Part shown: in pieces, positions 7,205 through 7,449 of the stretch
Layout: each line of letters begins with the position of its first letter
Position numbering within the stretch: position 1 is the first letter of the stretch
DNA from: Desulfovibrio sp.
GTDB lineage: Bacteria; Desulfobacterota; Desulfovibrionia; Desulfovibrionales; Desulfovibrionaceae
NCBI GenBank assembly: GCA_003525525.1
Contig: DQED01000027.1
Location: 1 to 7,449 of the forward strand
Length of the DNA: 7,449 nt
Reading direction: 5' to 3'
The notes under the pieces: generated by a model
What the model saw: the letters and a program-made list of their open reading frames with translations, nothing else
Database searches by the model: none
What the model was told of the DNA's origin: nothing
Program-made: the position numbers and the translations under genes

Positions 7205-7449
7205 TACTGCAGCTCCTTGGCGCGGATGCCATCGATGAGGGACACGGCGCGCTGCGGGGTCATCTGGCCGTAGACGTCCTCGTTTATGACCATGACCGGG
7301 GCCAGGCCGCAGGCCCCCAGACAGGCCACGGTCTCGACGGTGAAGAGCATGTCCGGCGTGGTCGCCTCTTCCTCGGACAGGCCCAGGCGGTCGCGCAGGG
7401 CTTCGAGGATGGGGATGGAGTGCTTGACGTGGCAGGCGGTGCCGTCGCA
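7204..7449 (-). CDS. hydC: Hydrogenase subunit HydC, NuoE-like [2Fe-2S] protein (3' part)
   Basis: The minus strand is open from the window edge to TAA at 7206-7204, giving the last 81 residues. The fragment opens with CDGTACHV and later has CLGAC, the C-x4-C and C-x3-C ligand pattern of the thioredoxin-fold [2Fe-2S] proteins NuoE, HndA and HydC. The fragment happens to begin on the first ligand Cys, so the N-terminal helical part (about half of a usual 150-170 residue protein) is outside. In the HydABC family HydC sits beside the HydB FMN and relays or parks electrons. The stop codon shares its last base with the hydB ATG (TAATG), indicating translational coupling. The operon promoter and any upstream genes are not visible. 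A NuoE of another NuoEF complex (such as a formate dehydrogenase) is possible by motif alone, but the neighbours make HydC much more likely. Confidence 0.9.
   Translation of the reverse strand, partial: CDGTACHVKHSIPILEALRDRLGLSEEEATTPDMLFTVETVACLGACGLAPVMVINEDVYGQMTPQRAVSLIDGIRAKELQ
7213..7218 (-). promoter_or_regulatory. Ribosome binding site of hydB
   Basis: On the minus strand AAGGAG lies 8 bases before the hydB ATG at 7204-7202, within the last codons of hydC. It supports that ATG as the start and the coupled TAATG junction. Confidence 0.85.

Noticed and set aside
5393..7273. Plus-strand open frame of about 626 codons opposite hydB
   Set aside because: It is an antisense shadow of hydB with low-complexity composition. 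hydB has every expected cofactor motif.
1..7449. tRNA, rRNA, CRISPR array, insertion sequence or attachment-site signals
   Set aside because: No repeat arrays, transposase motifs, terminal inverted repeats or tRNA-like clover-leaf sequences were seen by reading. Coding genes fill almost all of the window.

Overview
This is a GC-rich, densely packed bacterial chromosome segment. The gene content (a trimeric NAD(P)-linked, ferredoxin-type [FeFe]-hydrogenase next to folate and UbiB-family genes) and the strong preference for G/C at third codon positions suggest a strictly anaerobic, hydrogen-metabolising bacterium. A high-GC sulfate reducer of the Desulfovibrionaceae (Desulfovibrio/Solidesulfovibrio type) is my best guess. 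That is an inference from content and composition, because no rRNA or other taxonomic marker is present.

Left half, plus strand: the 3' part of a dienelactone-hydrolase-like alpha/beta hydrolase (1-441), a 117-base gap with a perfect hairpin and a good ribosome binding site, a complete folD (559-1440), and a UbiB/AarF/ABC1-family atypical kinase (1453-3129). The kinase gene starts 12 bases after folD and in the same reading frame, so the two are very probably cotranscribed.

Convergent junction (3130-3248): 119 bases hold two strand-specific intrinsic terminators placed back to back. A UUCG-capped hairpin with a T-rich tail serves the minus-strand operon. A long GC hairpin followed by T6 serves the plus-strand operon, and its T-run covers the stop codon of the opposing hydrogenase gene.

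Right half, minus strand, transcribed right to left: hydC (NuoE-like, 3' part only, 7449-7204), hydB (NuoF-like flavoprotein, 7204-5315) and hydA (catalytic [FeFe]-hydrogenase subunit, 5312-3249). hydC and hydB overlap by one base, and hydB and hydA are two bases apart. All ligand motifs expected for a group A3, electron-bifurcating/NAD(P)-linked HydABC are present: H-cluster loops L1-L3, the N-terminal [2Fe-2S], His-Cys [4Fe-4S] and twin [4Fe-4S] sites, the NuoF FMN/NAD region, and extra C-terminal [4Fe-4S] clusters in HydB. In the proposed mechanism for this family, HydBC exchanges electrons with NAD(P)H through FMN, HydA carries the H-cluster, and reduced ferredoxin is the second partner.

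The architecture is closer to the Thermotoga maritima HydABC trimer than to the four-gene Hnd type of Desulfovibrio fructosovorans. The HndB-like thioredoxin-fold [2Fe-2S] module is fused to the front of HydB, and HydA carries a further thioredoxin-fold [2Fe-2S] domain at its C-terminus, ending in a CxCxC tail. I see no mobile element, CRISPR array, tRNA or rRNA, and nothing that convincingly amounts to an undescribed system. The most interesting points are the HydA C-terminal extension and the tightly interleaved terminators.
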